A stretch of 64,000 nt of DNA from Haliclystus octoradiatus (Eukaryota > Cnidaria > Staurozoa > Stauromedusae > Haliclystidae), in NCBI GenBank assembly GCA_916610825.1, contig OU744447.1:36573024-36637023 (forward strand), given 5' to 3'. Positions 23,919 through 36,999 of this stretch are shown in pieces. Positions within the stretch are counted from its first letter, which is position 1. Each line of letters opens with the position of its first letter. A program made the translations under genes and the position numbers. Under the pieces are notes generated by a model, which did not search any database, was not told where the DNA came from, and saw only the letters and a program-made list of their open reading frames with translations.

Positions 23919-24289
23919 AAAGTAAAGTAATGTAGACGGTGTCTCCCTACCAAAGGCACGCATACCTCTCCTCTATTTCTAGATGAGTGGCTTTTGAGAC
24001 CAATGATTTTAAACGCTCTTTGTTGATCTCAGCCGCGACACTGCAGATCAATTTCAACAGATTTCATGGCAGATAGGTCTCGATTGTCAATGCGCAACGA
24101 TGCGCCGCAGCTACTCACAATGCAATTCCCTCTGGACCATTCCATCCGCCATCCTCAGATGGTACTTATTTGATATTTCAGATAAAGTCAAGGCTGAGTT
24201 GACCTTAGGCGGGATTAGATCCACAATCGATCAGATATGATCCGATCTGAAGTTCAGTTGCTCTGCCATCTGAGCTAACATTCTCTTTT
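23919..24289 (-). mobile_element. tRNA-derived SINE, copy 2, with 11-bp target-site duplication
   Basis: The perfect duplication aagcttatgtt flanks it (23908-23918 and 24290-24300). Read on the minus strand it starts at the right with box A (TTAGCTCAGATGGCAGAGCA) and a box B-like GTGGATCTAATCCC, and ends with a short AGTAA/ACTTT tail at the left. 371 bp, nearly collinear with 9713-10084. Confidence 0.9.
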
Positions 24290-24307
24290 AAGCTTATGTT
24301 CGTCCAA

Positions 24308-24309
24308 TT

Positions 24310-24350
<41 letters not shown>

Positions 24351-24352
24351 TT
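24308..24352. repeat. (ATC)n microsatellite
   Basis: About 14 ATC units followed by atttattcagaactgg. A shorter run with the same downstream words (atttattcaggaccgg) is at 16381-16402, suggesting the microsatellite belongs to a repeat family. Confidence 0.85.
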
Positions 24353-24610
24353 ATTCAGAACTGGAATCATTATGGAATCCGATACTCCTGTCTGAAGCCC
24401 GTATGTAATAAAAGACATATAAATTATCGAAAACGTTAAGCGTAAATTTTGTATCGTCTGTAAATGTTCCGGTACACCAGTTACAACAGTGATGAAGATC
24501 GTTTGCAAAAACTCAATCTTACAACACTAGAATCTCGCCATGTTTTCTATGACATAGTTATTGTCAAAGATAGCAGCATCAAATTATAAGCAAATGATTG
24601 TAAACTTTAA

Positions 24611-25734
24611 ATCAATACTGATTCTATGACTGATCATCCCTTCGCTAGATTTTAAATCTCATATTTCATCTGTTGTGAGAAGAGCTGGAATCCAGGCAAT
24701 GATGATCCATCGTTTTTTCCATACCCGAGATTGTTCCTTTCAGAAACAGATGTCTGTTACTTAAGTACGCCCTGTTTTTGTGTATAGTTCGCAAGTTTGG
24801 TAAGCATAAAAAAAAGACATTAATGATTCAATAGAAGTAATTCAAAGAAAATTCATTAAAGAGAATGATTTACTATATTGATCTTTATTCAGTGTTGACG
24901 TACAATCAACTTCTTGTAAATATATATGATATGATATGATGTGATATATTTTGTCATTTGACCGGCAAATAAAGGACACTTTACGCTATGGGAAGTGTCA
25001 CTTACATACAGCCTTAATATTAATTAAGAACTGGATTAAAAAAAGGTTATTAATATTATGTATTTGATATGTATCTATATATTAGGTATATGTAAAACTA
25101 TAAGAGTGATTTTATCTTTATCTATACTCACTTTACAAAATGCTGACAAATTAAATGATCGTAGTTTCTAGATACAGTCGAACTCCGTTAATATCCCCTC
25201 TTTAATGTCCCACCTTGCTTAATGTCTGATTTCTATATTCCATTCTCCATACTAACTCTCATATTCCAACCTCGTTTAATATCCCACTTTTCATCCGAAT
25301 GATGAACTTATATTAGAATTACCCCCCTCCCCATCCCCCCATCCCCCATCCCCCATGGACGCCTGATTATGCCAAATTCCAGTACCAATATGTATCGATA
25401 CTCTTTTGCCTTGCGTTGTATAACTATTTACAATTCTTTATCTCTAACTATACTCGTTCGGCAAAAACTGTAATTACTTTTAAAATTAAACTAAAATTCT
25501 GAAGACTTATCACAATATCTTAAATATAGTTAATTAATTTTCAATTCTATATCTATAACCTACGATTCATTTTATATATAATTTGTAATTACCCAACATG
25601 TTGTTATAGAGATAAGTAATACATACATTCATTCAGTCAACTTTACATTGTACTTTATTATGAACCGTGTAACAATACTTTTTCCATTTTTTGCAACAAA
25701 TGACTTACTAATTCCAAAATTATCTGCGACATCA
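24611..25734. other. Non-coding stretch with a dispersed repeat and a C-rich tract
   Basis: Contains a (TGATA)n run near 24930, the AATATCCC dispersed repeat at 25172-25300 (copy of 15785-15975), and a C-rich tract of CCCCAT units at 25321-25358. No gene seen. Confidence 0.5.
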
Positions 25735-25740
25735 ATGTCA

Positions 25741-26150
25741 TGACCTAATGACGGAGTCGTTGTTGAATCTCGCTTCGTTGTTGAACTTCATTTCGTCGTC
25801 TGCGCTGCCATCTGCGTCGCCATCTGCGCAACTATCGAATTGTCTCTAACTTTTGACTACGGTGTTTTATTACCAAGAGGAAGGTTTTCGATTTACGTTT
25901 GATATTATCTACACTGGATTTTAATTACTTAGCACTCAATTCTTATAAAACTAATCACTGCATTTTCCAGAAATTCTCCCATTAAACTAAAGCCATTTAA
26001 ATTTGACCTGAAGGGCCATGAATTCATTCTTTGTGATCTTTTCAATTTGATGCGCAGATGGCAGCGCAGATGACGACGGAATAGAAACATGGAATGAAAT
26101 TCAACGACGACGCGGTAACCCAACGACGGCACGAACGTTCGGAATTATGA
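25741..26150. mobile_element. Inverted-repeat element (about 90-bp arms), MITE-like
   Basis: The left arm at 25741-25830 (gtcgttgttgaacttcattt, then cgtctgcgctgccatctgcg) is the imperfect reverse complement of 26050-26150. The 410-bp unit is more GC-rich than its surroundings and non-coding. Confidence 0.6.
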
Positions 26151-26622
26151 CCCCGATTCCGCTTCATATAAGACTCTTATCAGGAACAGGATGTTGAACA
26201 GGATGTATTCTAACAAACAAACAAAAACAACAATCCTTTGCTGTTTTTACACTCTTACGCATGTTTATAAATGAACATAAGTAGCATAGAATACCTGTTT
26301 CGTTGGGAAAGGTTTCTTAAATAACTTCAAAGAATCACAAAAGTTTCTTAAAATTTTTGTATTTTTAGTGGTAAGTCATTTAGATCTTATAGATGGGTTT
26401 TTTGTAAAAAATATTTGCCTAGCAAAAGATGAGCTCTATTAATTAAGTTCATGAATTTTTTCTGATTTGCTGATAAAATACGAATATAGTTTCCCAGACG
26501 TAATGTGGGTACTCTCCCAGTACGAGATAAGCCACTTCTGTAGCTCCCTTGTTTGACGCTGTAGGCTATCTTGAAAAGTCTATCGTCGTGAATCGTAACA
26601 GAGGCAGTAATGGAGACCATAT

Positions 26623-27335
26623 TTAGGGGAGACCGGGGAGACCTGGACCTAGGGAGACATGGGACAAAAGCGTTCCTGATTACCCATGTAAATTATCTTC
26701 TAATATGCTGTATATCACTTCATTTCATGTTGTTTCCCTAAATTTCAATAACCAACCATAACTAATTATCAAGAAATCTTAGTGTACAGCTTACGATGAT
26801 CGACATGCGTTTTGCGATTCCTCTTTTGATTCAAATAATTTTGGAATGAGTTTTTAATTGCCATATTGAATGGTGCCATTGCAACGGTTTTACTTTGATG
26901 AATCTTTTGATATAAAATGTTTGAATACATTCCTGTTGATGAGGAGTGCCACCTCATTTTTTGCTGGAAAGTCAAACGGCGAGACATGGAACAGCGCGTT
27001 TTAGCATCAACCACGAATGGGAAACTTATCGCATTTGGTTGAGATATGAGTTTGTTTTTATTTATATGCGTTGTATTTGATTTTTTTACTTTGTTGAGAT
27101 AAAGTTGCTAAATCAATTACAATTAGATTGATGACAGGTGTGTCAAAAATTAATGTTATCTATTAATGCTAAAATTACTTGTTGCTGGCTTAATTTTGAT
27201 CAAATAAACTCTCTAAGTCAAAGCAACAGGTGTAGTGTCTGGTACTGGAAAGTAAATTTGTCAGTTATTTAAAGAAATTTTGAGAAAATATGCCTGATCC
27301 ATGTCACCCCACGGTGTCCCAAGTCTCCCCTCTAA
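26623..27335. mobile_element. Element with GGGGAGACC-type inverted ends
   Basis: Left end ttaggggagaccggggagac; the right end, reverse-complemented, ttagaggggagacttgggac. Interior of about 700 bp without a recognisable transposase. Possibly related to 14536-15784. Confidence 0.5.
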
Positions 27336-27570
27336 AATGGTCGGTCTTTCGCATTAAATATTTGAAAAACTGCAACATTTATGTAATTGATATTCTTACC
27401 CTTTTGAATTGAGCATGTTGGCTAATTAATGACATAAAATTTGTTACATTTGCACAACCACAATGATTTTAATAATTACCTACAATAGACAGATGTATTA
27501 TGATTTGAAAAGTAAAGGTCTATGCTAATCTTATAAAAGTTTAAAAAACAATGATTTTATGGTTACAAAA

Positions 27571-29206
27571 TTATCTCCATTGTAATTCATTTGGTGTAAT
27601 TGTATTCATTCCGTTTGGTATAATGAAATTTAAAACTTCTTTTTGTTTTGGTTTCATATTCATAAACAGAATACATTTATATAATTCCATTACAGTTGCT
27701 TTATTGCCAACATGTTCAATCCATGTAGTAAGCATAGCGTAGTTCAGTTCTGTAACTGCTTCATGTCTATTATCATAACAGATGTTTAGTGTTGTATGAT
27801 GAGGCAGACCCAGGCAGTGACCAAGAGCATGTGGTACTGGACCAACTAGTTGAGAGATTTCATCAAGCATACGTAAATCAACTTTGCCTGTAACGAAAAT
27901 ACAAGTTTGAAATTAAACCTGTTTGAAAAATAATAAAAAGGCACCTGAAAGTAGTAAATAATGCGATCTCTATACACATGGTCTATTTTATAATTACATA
28001 TCCCACTTGAGACATCACATCATAAGTTTTTAATGCACATTTTAGTACCACCGTAGCTTTACCCCCATCGCCGCCCTCAATTCCCCCAGCGCTTCAGCGA
28101 GGGCCTCATAAAACTGAAGGTTAAAAGCTGTGCCATAAACCAAAAATATGGTGTGCCTAATTATAGCGCACCTTGGTATCACGTGAGTTACAGCCATGAG
28201 TTGGTTGGTCAGCCTATCGAAGAACAACACAACGAGATGTGAACAAAAATAGAAATTTGCTGAAATTCAGTTATTTTGAATTTCAACAGTTTTTAAAGGC
28301 ATGGAATTAACTCCGCAGCTAAATAGATCATTATCGTCGCAGTTCATTGACTGATAGCCGCATACCTCTTAAATTGCAGCTAAAAGTCATTTCACCGTAT
28401 CTAAATAGATCATTTCCACAAAAAATTTGTCTAATAGACGCATCTATGGAAAATCACAGCTTAGAAGTCTATTTGCCTAAGCTAAATAGATCATTTCAGC
28501 AGCTAATTGTCTAATTACGAAGGCAACTTTGATAAATCGCAGCTAAAAAGTAATTTATTCGCATCTTTTCCCTAAAAAAGGCAAATGAATAGACTACTAG
28601 TGCATATATTCTCTGTTCGCAACCTTTATTTGGCTTTGATTTTGATCGCAAAAGATTTTTACTATGCTTCTTCTTCGTCAATGGACATATCTACTTTGAA
28701 TTTCCCTTATCTACTTTAGTCAACTTTAAATTTTCCTTAAATTTGTTTGTGTGTTCAACGATGCATCAGCACGCAATCGCTACTGCACCGAAAATGAAAA
28801 GTACTTTTGGCATTCAAATTAGGAAATAACAGTGAAATGCCACCCTGTCTCCGAAGAAACGTACCAAATCGGGGATGGTTACATTCTAAACCAAAAAGTT
28901 CACATTTTGAGTGAACGAAGGTTCCCATAGCATCATTCAAGTCACTACAGGAGATAACGAGAATGCTTCAGAAAGTCACGAGTCACCGAGGCGAGGGATT
29001 CTCACAAATCTATAGTAATTTGAGACCACGCTGAGACCGCCGTTGCAAACAGGTGGTCTTTTTTATGAGGGTATATTAATATAATGAGAAAGAGATATGC
29101 AATTCGATGCTTCATAACAACACATAAATTACCTGTTGCTGAATATTCCAAATTTGTTTGTTCCACTGTTTCATTTCTGCAAGGAATGTAGATATCAATG
29201 ATTGTA
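27571..29206 (-). CDS. C-terminal exons of a death-domain protein
   Basis: The last exon is 27887-27571 (acceptor TTACAG, stop TAA). It is preceded by 29206-29133 (acceptor AACAG, donor GTAATT); the join is phase 1. A third upstream exon, 29379-29261, is possible: phase 0 in, phase 2 out, fitting the next exon, but with a weak acceptor. The last exon reads as a death domain: LDEISQLVGPVPHALGHCLG, LPHHTTLNICYD, AMLTTWIEHVG and ATVMELYKCI give the usual helix pattern with the conserved Trp. The exon before has a short beta-like segment (IIDIYIPCRNE). Death domains mediate homotypic assembly in apoptosis and innate-immune signalling. The N-terminal part is not identified. It could be a separate gene or the 3' end of the kinase gene to the right, which is on the same strand. 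Confidence 0.68.
28312..28560. repeat. Three-copy tandem repeat, about 90-bp unit
   Basis: The word ctaaatagatcatt recurs near 28318, 28400 and 28491, with gcagctaaa.agt and tctaat.gacg between. It lies between the last two death-domain exons. Confidence 0.6.
28740..29000. repeat. Repeat fragment shared, inverted, with the interior of the 30.7-33.5 kb element
   Basis: The reverse complement of 28850-29000 aligns with 31325-31465: cctcgcc.cggtgactcgt / cctcgccgaggcggctcgt, ttctcgtt.tctcc, gtgaacttttggtttagaat. Apparently a piece of another copy of that transposon family. Confidence 0.55.
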
Positions 29207-30723
29207 CTGTTTCACGTTCTACAACCTCTATCATTTAAAAACAATATTCCCACTTATTACTGACTTTCCACACAATCCATATCCAGAAGTTTTACAGCAA
29301 ATGTGATATTTCTGTGATAATTGAAATACAAACATTTTCCTTGTTCCTCATCATTATAATCATCCCTTAATACATTGTTCTAACTTATCACGAAGGTTTT
29401 CTGCGATCTGATTGGTCGAAACAGCGTGCATGAAATCCTAGGGTAAAACATGGCTCCAAAAAACCGGGAAAACCGTAAGCTTCAAAAAGTTTGATCTGTG
29501 ATAAAATACACAATTTATAACTTTTTGATAACAATCCAATAAATATCCCAATAATGGCTACGATTTACAAAACGACATTTAGCTCAAAATGTTTTTATTT
29601 ATTGAAAAGCGTGGTAAATGAGTTATTGGTCGTGTAACACGCAAAATAAAAACACAGATTATGGAAGACAATTATAGGCTACGCTGTTTCAAGGTAAACC
29701 TAAAATTAAAATAACAATTACTGCATTAATTTGCTAAAGAACTATTGTACCACTTATATTACAGACGTTCTTGTATATGTCTTTATTATTCGAAAAAATT
29801 TATCTTGTTGTGGGATTCTCTTCATGCTTGGTTTATGAATTGAAATTGAATTTTAAATTGTGAATTCATGAATTGAAAATGATTCAGGAAATGATTCAAT
29901 ATCTCGGTGAAGAAAATTAATAAACATTTAATTGCTGCATTTACTTTATTATTATTTGAGACTTAGAAGGAAGCCCAGATCATCATTCCCCACCCAATGC
30001 ACTCTGCTGACCACACAGCCCCAAAGTATCACTGCTTCCTTCCAAATGATATGTAGTACGTCGCCTAGCATAATTGGTAGTACAATGCAATAGGTAATGG
30101 ATAATTAACAAAAAATTCATTAGTACGGAGTATAATCTAGAGGTTACTGTTCAGCAGCTTGCACCATTATTACAATTTTAACTCCTAGTAATAGAATAAT
30201 TCAAATGTGTTTACGCAATCACTATTGAAGTGTCAGCCTTATTAAAAAAAAATGAAACCTTGTAAAACAGATTGACCGCAAAAGAGGCATAGATGCTTGT
30301 ATCAGCATCCATGCAAAATTTAGGCAAGGCAAATTTCAGACTTTTGATAGCCTATAAGCTTATAAAGTACATAAAGTTCCCTTCCGAATGATATAGAACA
30401 TCATTGTCCGTACGGTAGTTAATGACTGGAACGGATGACTGGAATTTGAACAGACACACAAAATTAAGGGAATTCAAAGAAGATATATTTAAGAGGAGAT
30501 AGGGTAAGAGTATAGATAGATAGATAGATAGAAATATATTTCAATCATTGAAACAAAGCAAATTAGATTACAGGAAACTTTTAACATAGATATATGTGTA
30601 GCTACAATGATTGAGGTCACCCCTTAAGCAGTGCAGCTTGTTTATTGGGGGACTCATTATTTACAGTTATCATTTATTCAATTAAATAAGGATAATAATA
30701 ATAATAACTATAACATGATAAGA

Positions 30724-33535
30724 TTAAAGTGGGAATAAACCCCCAGACTATCTTTAGATATATAGTAGAACCCGACGTGAAAAAAACAATGGCGTAATTT
30801 TTTTTTCGATGTGGAAATTATTTCTTGGTGAAAAATGCCTTCAAAGTGGTGTTTTGGCCAAAATGTCGCTGAGGAAAAAAAGGGATTGGATCTAGCTTTA
30901 TGACGACAAAGTCACAAGTCGTGTGGTTTTTTTAATAGACTTTAAATCGGATTAATCACGCGATGTTACGTTTGAGATGGCGTAGCTCTGTAACGGCAAT
31001 CTATTTTTCTCTCCCACAAAACTGAGGTAAGGAAGAACATATAAACTCAAGAGTAGCAGAATTCCAGATGATTTAATGATTTTAAAGTTCACGAATTTGA
31101 AGAAAATAAAAATCAGAAAATATTTAATTCGTAGCGCGCGTTATACAGATTATATTTTGACATATCATTCTCACACATATTTAACACATATCAAAAGATT
31201 CTCTGGTGACCACAAAAGCTAGCTAAGTAGAATTTATTGTTGTAAGCATATGTCTGCACTGAAAATGGAGTGTTCTTTTGAGGGTAAAAACCATAATGTA
31301 TGGTGGGAAACGCTATTAAGAACACCATAACCTCGCCGAGGCGGCTCGTAATTTTCTGATGCCTTCTCGTTTTCTCCTTACGTGCCTCTCGTGGTGCTAT
31401 CAGAGCATAGTTCACGGAAAGTATGAACTATTTGGTTTAGAACATAGCCAACCCCGATTTGTGAATGTTTTATACGTTTTTTCAAAGCATTTTCTGACCT
31501 TACAATCCATGATCAAGTTTGTAATTCTCCTATTTTCGTGACGTCACAGGAAGAAAGCTGAGTCGAGAGCTGTACACTTGCTTTTTTGAAATCAACTAAA
31601 AGCTGCGAGGAAAAATTGATATCGAGAAATTTATATTCCTCTTCTTGAAATTAAAAGAATGGATGCTTAACATCGTTTTCTTACATATTCATGGATTCGT
31701 ATCTTTAAACAATATTTTCTATTTTTCATGTGTGTTATTCATTATGGAAAACTGACTGGGAAAACTTGAAAAGGAAAGAAAATGTTTCTTACCTATAATT
31801 TGAAGAATTTAGTAAAAAGCCGTGACGCGAAGAAAGAAATGAAACAACGAAAGATTTATTGACTAAATGTTTGCTAATTGCCTATTTAAAAGAGAAGATT
31901 ATTGAATTGATGATAACTCTTTAGAATGCTGCTAACTTTCATTTGGAGAAAGGGCTTCATTATTTGAAATTTTAGCGGTTAATTCTGTTTAGCCTATATG
32001 TTTTGGTTTCGGTAGTTTATCGAAAGCTTTCTTTTCTATGCCAGGAATTTAGTTTTTACCTATATCTAGGAACTTGCAAAGATTGGCCATTAAAATATAT
32101 GGGGATGTATTAATGAAATGAAGCTATGTTATGTTATGTTTTCACAATTATCAATAAAGTAAAAGTTATGCAAATTGTTTTTGAATTGTTAATTTGTGCA
32201 AGATATTTCTATACACTTTAAACATGTTTGTTTACTGGCTCAGATATTTCTCCTGCAAGCCATTTGATTTATTTTGAACAACTTAGAAAATGAAATTGTA
32301 TATAACTCTGCACATATTCGCTGTATTTGCTTTTTACTTTTAATTACTTGCTGTTTATAATGCCATATTTAAATAATTATCGGTTGTTTGGTATTTTCAT
32401 AAATTTCTTGAAATCGACGGGGTCAAGCTCGACTATGGTGAAATGGCGTTATTGTCGTTAACCAATCAAATTGCAAGAATAAATCGTAGCAGATCCTTGA
32501 TATGTTCTCATTTCCGATATTTTATAGAATTTTATAGTGTAATGTACTGAAGAATTCTCAATGCTTTTTAAATATTGAATGCTTGGTGAATTAATGATGA
32601 ACACTTTGTTAGACTATTGAGTATAATATATCTATCTATACAGTCGTATAAACTATACGATTACATGGTTTAAGTTTTACTAGGCAAACATTAATTTCAA
32701 ACTTAAACGTTGAAATGATAATTGAAGAATGTCTATTTAATGTTTTAGTAATACTTAATTAAATCCGAAAAAGTACAATTAATACTTTGCAGTACCAACT
32801 ATCTCGAGGAAAAGTCGTCTGTGCATGCCCTTGCAAATCAAGTCAGTTTACATTCACATTTAGATCATGGAAAGGATATCCTGTAGAAATATTTACTCAA
32901 GAGCAACTTGCAGATCATAGAGAGTTAAAAATAGTTAAAACTTATATAGCGTAAGATCAAGCTATTTTGAAGGGTACGAGTCTACTAATTAAGTTTGAGA
33001 AGTACTGCGGTCACACAGAATATGTAACTAATATGTGTCACTAGACTTGTCACAAAGGAACAGTCGCACCGCCTGACATTTGTGTTAATCTGCAATCTAT
33101 ATCAGATTCATCGCGCTTAATGACGCTACGAGAAATTATTTCAACCGAGCGTTTCAATAGATTTTATTCTGCTCCTGAAATCACAAATTGCATCTTTTTT
33201 AGGTAATTCGCGATTTTATATGTTTGTTCATGGCTCAGCCTTGTCAGAAATTTTTTTTGCGTGACTTCTCGGAGCTAAGTCACCTCAAAGATTATGTCGC
33301 GTTATCAGCCCACTCTTGAGTCTATAAGACAAACAGCACGACTTGTGACTTTGTCGTCATAAAGCTAGATCCAATCCCTTTTTTTCTCAGCGACATTTGG
33401 GTCAAAACACCACTTTGAAGGCGCTTTTTACCAAGAAATAATTTCCAGATCGAAAAAAAAATTACGCCATTGTTTTTTTCACGTCGGGTTCTACTACATA
33501 TGTAAAGATAATCTGGGGGTTTATTCCCACTTTAA
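30724..33535. mobile_element. 2.8-kb TTAA-flanked DNA transposon with inverted repeats over 200 bp, no transposase
   Basis: The left arm starts TTAAAGTGGGAATAAACCCC; the right arm is its reverse complement, ending GGGGTTTATTCCCACTTTAA. The arms agree closely for about 190 bp (30728-30920 against 33340-33531) and more loosely to about 270 bp. The flanking TTAA resembles piggyBac or Kolobok insertions, although TTAA could also be the palindromic tip. The interior (31.0-33.25 kb) is AT-rich with no long frame. It looks non-autonomous. Confidence 0.8.
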
Positions 33536-36207
33536 AATAATTAAAGAAAAGTAAAGATTTGAAGAAAGAAGTATACACGTTTGGATTAGGTGAGTTGTTG
33601 TTAGACTGGCTGAAGAAAAAGATTACGTTGTCATAGTTGAGTTTCAGGAATCGTTGATAAGTTGCAAACATAACAATCTGGAATTACACAAATAGTATTG
33701 TAACTATCAATAAAGTGTGTTTTTAAACGATGTCTGAAGTTTGCAGAGGAACCATCAATGTCTAAGAACATTTTATTTCTATTCCAAAGAGATGGCATTC
33801 TATAATTAGGCAGGTTCTGAGAAAAGCTGGTTGTGACAAAGGGAATGTGGAAAATGTTATGCTTTCTTTTATCCTTTTTGATAAATGTATAATTAGAGTG
33901 TATTATTTCAGGGGTTTTGTTGAGAATTATTTTATGTAATAAAGTAAACGTTTTTATTAAAAAGAGGTCATCTGATTTTAAAATATTGGTAGATTTTAGG
34001 ACTGGAGATGGGTGAGTTATTGGCTTTGGTTTGGTGCATGTCCCCAAATGGGAATGCAGTATTCAATATGGGGTTCAATTATTGCTGAGTAAATTTGTGC
34101 TTTGTGTTTGGTTGTTAAAAAGTTTTTCAATTTTATTAATGTGTAGCAAAGTCTGCGGATTATTTTACAAACAAATTCGACGTGTTGTTTGAAATTCAAA
34201 TGATCATCTATTAAAACACCAAGAAATTTGACATATTTTTTGCTGCAATTTGTTCCACAACGTTCAATAATTCTGTTATTTATTTTTATATTTAGATCTG
34301 TTTTCAAAGGATTGTGAAAAATCATATAATTTGTTTTTGACTCATTCAGGCTCAGCTGGTTGTCATAAAACCACTATGTGACAACAATGAGTTCCTCATT
34401 GACACCGTTCTCAAATGTGTTTAAATCAGAATCAGACATTTGTAGGGTTGTGTCATCAGCAAAAAGGCTAACATGGAATTTTGTATTATCAGGTAAATCA
34501 TTGATATATATCAAAAAGAGTAGAGGACCAAGTATACTGCCTTGAGGAACTCCACAAGTTATAGTCTGTAGTCCAAAGATAGCATTTTCAAATGAAACAG
34601 CTTGTTGCCTTTTGAAAAGATAATTTTTGAAGAATTCAAGTTCATTATTATTAATACCATAATGAGCCAGTTTGTTCAACAAAATGTCATGGTTGACAGT
34701 GTCAAAAGCCTTTTTTAGGTCCAAGAAAATGGCAATATGATGTCTTTTGGAACGATTTGCAAAAAGATTGTGTAAAAATTGAGAACAGAATGTGTTGTAT
34801 CAAAAGACTTCCTGAAGCCGAATTTTGTTAAAAAATTTAATTCAAAATACTTATAGAGCTGATTGTATACAATACGTTCGAAAATTTTAGAAAAACTTGA
34901 TAATAAAGAAATTGGTCTATAATTTGATAGAATTTGATTATCACCTGCTTTAAAAATCTGTGACACCTTTGCTATTTTATAACTGTCAGGAATGAAACCT
35001 GTTTTAAGAGATAAGTTGATAAGATAAGTCAAAGGTGCGATTATTTCCGGGTAAACATATTTCAAACATTTATTAGAAACCAAATCAAATGAAGAACTAC
35101 TTTTATTTTTTAACTTTTTGATAACATTTGTCACTGTGACTGGGGAAACAATTTTGAAGTTAAAAGAAATAATTGGATTTTGAGGTAGATACTGTTTGAA
35201 ATTATTGTTGATTGAAAAATTTTGGGCAAGTTGAGGTCCAACATTGGTGAAAAAGTGGTTAAAATTCTCAGCAATGTCTTGTACATTTTTGATTTCAATG
35301 CCTTCAACATTGAAAAGATCGGGGTATCTATTTTTCTTCTTATTCCCTACCAAGGAGATTATTTGTTGCTTGCCATAGTAATTTAATGTTGTTTTTGTAA
35401 TTTTGTAAAAATGATGCCAGTATAATACGTTACGTTTACGTACAGCTTTGAAGTAGACTTTTGAGTATTGATCATAATATTTTTTTGTTGCTATATTTTT
35501 TGAAGCTATCCATTTATGATGCAATCTCATTTTTCGTTTTTTGGAAATTAAAAGGCCATTTGTCATCCATGGGTTTAGTTTTTGTTTGTTTTTGTTTATT
35601 TTATTTTCAATGATTGGACAAGTTTCATTGAGACAGTCTTCAAATTGATTATGAAATTGAGAAAAAGCTCCTACAGGATCCTTTGGAAGAAACCAATTAC
35701 ATTGAGCAAGACGATTTTGTAGAAGCTCTAGGTTTGAATCACACATGTTGCGAAAAGTAGTGGTTGTTGGTGTACAGGTATGTTCCTTCACTTGAAAATA
35801 GACAAACGGGCATAAATGATCAGAAATCTCAGTTGTAATTATTCCTGTCACTAAGTTGTTTTTAAAATTTGTAAATATGTTATCAAGAAGTGTACATGAC
35901 CTTGTTGTGATCCTTGTAGGTTTCGCGGTGAGTGGAAAAAATTGAAATTGCATGAAACAGTTTTCAGTACGTATGAAATTGAACTGCAACGTTTGGAATG
36001 AAGAATTGAGAATGAATTAGAAAATAATAATAAATAAACAATATTATGATTAGGCGGCCTAGGACATTGATAATGATAATGTAGATGATGGCAAGGGTGA
36101 CGAGAAAATGATATGTTGTGAGTAAAATGCATGAAATAATTAGGTGAAGAAAAAGCAGTCAATATTGTTAAAAGATAAAATATTAAGATATCACTCATCA
36201 CTATCAC
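33536..36207 (-). pseudogene. LINE ORF2 remnant: end of endonuclease plus reverse transcriptase (CR1/L2-like)
   Basis: The minus strand encodes the tail of an APE-type endonuclease (LLDNIFTNF, then the TTEISDHL motif). A long linker follows, then RT motifs: ISNYRPISLLSSFSKIFE, DLKKAFDTVNHDILL, GVPQGSILGPLLF, FADDTTLQM, KKYVKFLGVLIDDHL. The C-terminal segment (MPSLWNRNK) ends near 33631. Frame changes occur near 34720, 34350 and 34030. Most of the endonuclease between ORF1 (ends 36191) and 35.99 kb is missing, so this is an internally deleted, dead copy. Its 3' end abuts the TTAA element. Confidence 0.85.
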
Positions 36208-36979
36208 GAAGCTGATTCAAGTCGCTGTCGTCTTGGATTAAAACAATTCCTGCGTCTAATTTTTTAATATAAATGTTGAGTTCATGAGTCCAGGTAGACA
36301 GTATCAACTTTGCTTTCAATAACTGACGGGCTTTGTAGAACGTGGAACTTGTGTGTTTCGGTATGTCTTCACTGATGAAAATTCCCGTGTTTTTTAAAGC
36401 TTTTTTTGATGCATAAACCCTTCTTCTGATCCACGTCTTGTGGAATCGAACAATAACATCTCTTTGTCTTTGTCTGGCTGCCATATTGTCTGGAGTCTCG
36501 CTTGCGCAATTTTCCAATAATGACGGAAAATCTTTGCCTTTGCCTAATGGTTTTTGATGTTTCGCTGGTAACAACCTTGCTGTGAAATCATTAATATTGG
36601 CATCTGCGATATCAAGTTTATTTTGGATTAAATCAAGTACATCCGATTGTGTAGTTTGGTCATTTGAGTTGAGTCCGTGAATTTTCAGTTAGCAAAGTTT
36701 ATCTGACTTTTTTTGAACATTCAGTGATTTTTTTAATTCGTAAATTTCTGCTGATTGAGCTTGTACGATTTCTTTCACATCGTCCAGTTCTTTCTTTTGG
36801 ACGTTGATAATATTCTCTAGTCTCTTATTTTGCTCTTGAAGTTCTGACAAGATTGGTTTTAAAGCAGCTTGCACAGCTTGTACAAACCGAGGTGAGTCAA
36901 GCAGATCTACCATATCTCCTTTCGTTAACGGAATCTGAGGTTGACTTTTCTTCCCTTTCGTTCCTCGAGTTGTTGCCAT
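36191..36979 (-). pseudogene. LINE ORF1 with coiled coil, one in-frame stop
   Basis: ATG at 36979. Residues 1-95 include a Lys-rich start and a heptad-rich coiled coil (LSELQEQNKRLENIINVQKK). A TAA near 36689 interrupts the frame, which then continues unbroken to 36191 with a basic RNA-binding-like part (VIVRFHKTWIRRRVYASKKA). This layout fits the ORF1 nucleic-acid chaperone of CR1/L1-type LINEs, and it belongs to the ORF2 remnant just downstream. Confidence 0.78.
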
Positions 36980-36999
36980 TTTAGTGATATTGTAATTTT

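Larger units (their letters stand above)
23740..24610 (+). pseudogene. Degenerate LINE reverse-transcriptase C-terminal fragment, split by a SINE and an ATC microsatellite
   Basis: Before the SINE, the plus strand reads RDLGIIFTSDGKK..AHCSK..., then QAHKAYVRPII, the stretch after the catalytic palm in CR1/L2-type LINEs. After the SINE and an (ATC)n run it resumes with EDRLQKLNLTTLESRH, the usual thumb-region motif. Many stops and frame changes; a dead copy. It shows nested insertion order: LINE first, SINE later. Confidence 0.65.

Noticed and set aside
30350-30520. Possible LINE C-terminal tail (VVNDWNG-like) on the plus strand
   Set aside because: One weak motif with stops on both sides; too little to support a feature.
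33631-34325. Two minus-strand frames (102 and 138 codons) as separate genes
   Set aside because: They are the thumb and C-terminal parts of the LINE ORF2 displaced by frameshifts, with FLGVLIDD and MPSLWNRNK motifs.
35851-36207. 118-codon minus-strand frame overlapping the LINE between ORF1 and ORF2
   Set aside because: Composition is low-complexity (His/Ser/Phe-rich), with no endonuclease motifs. It is an out-of-frame reading of the deleted endonuclease junction.
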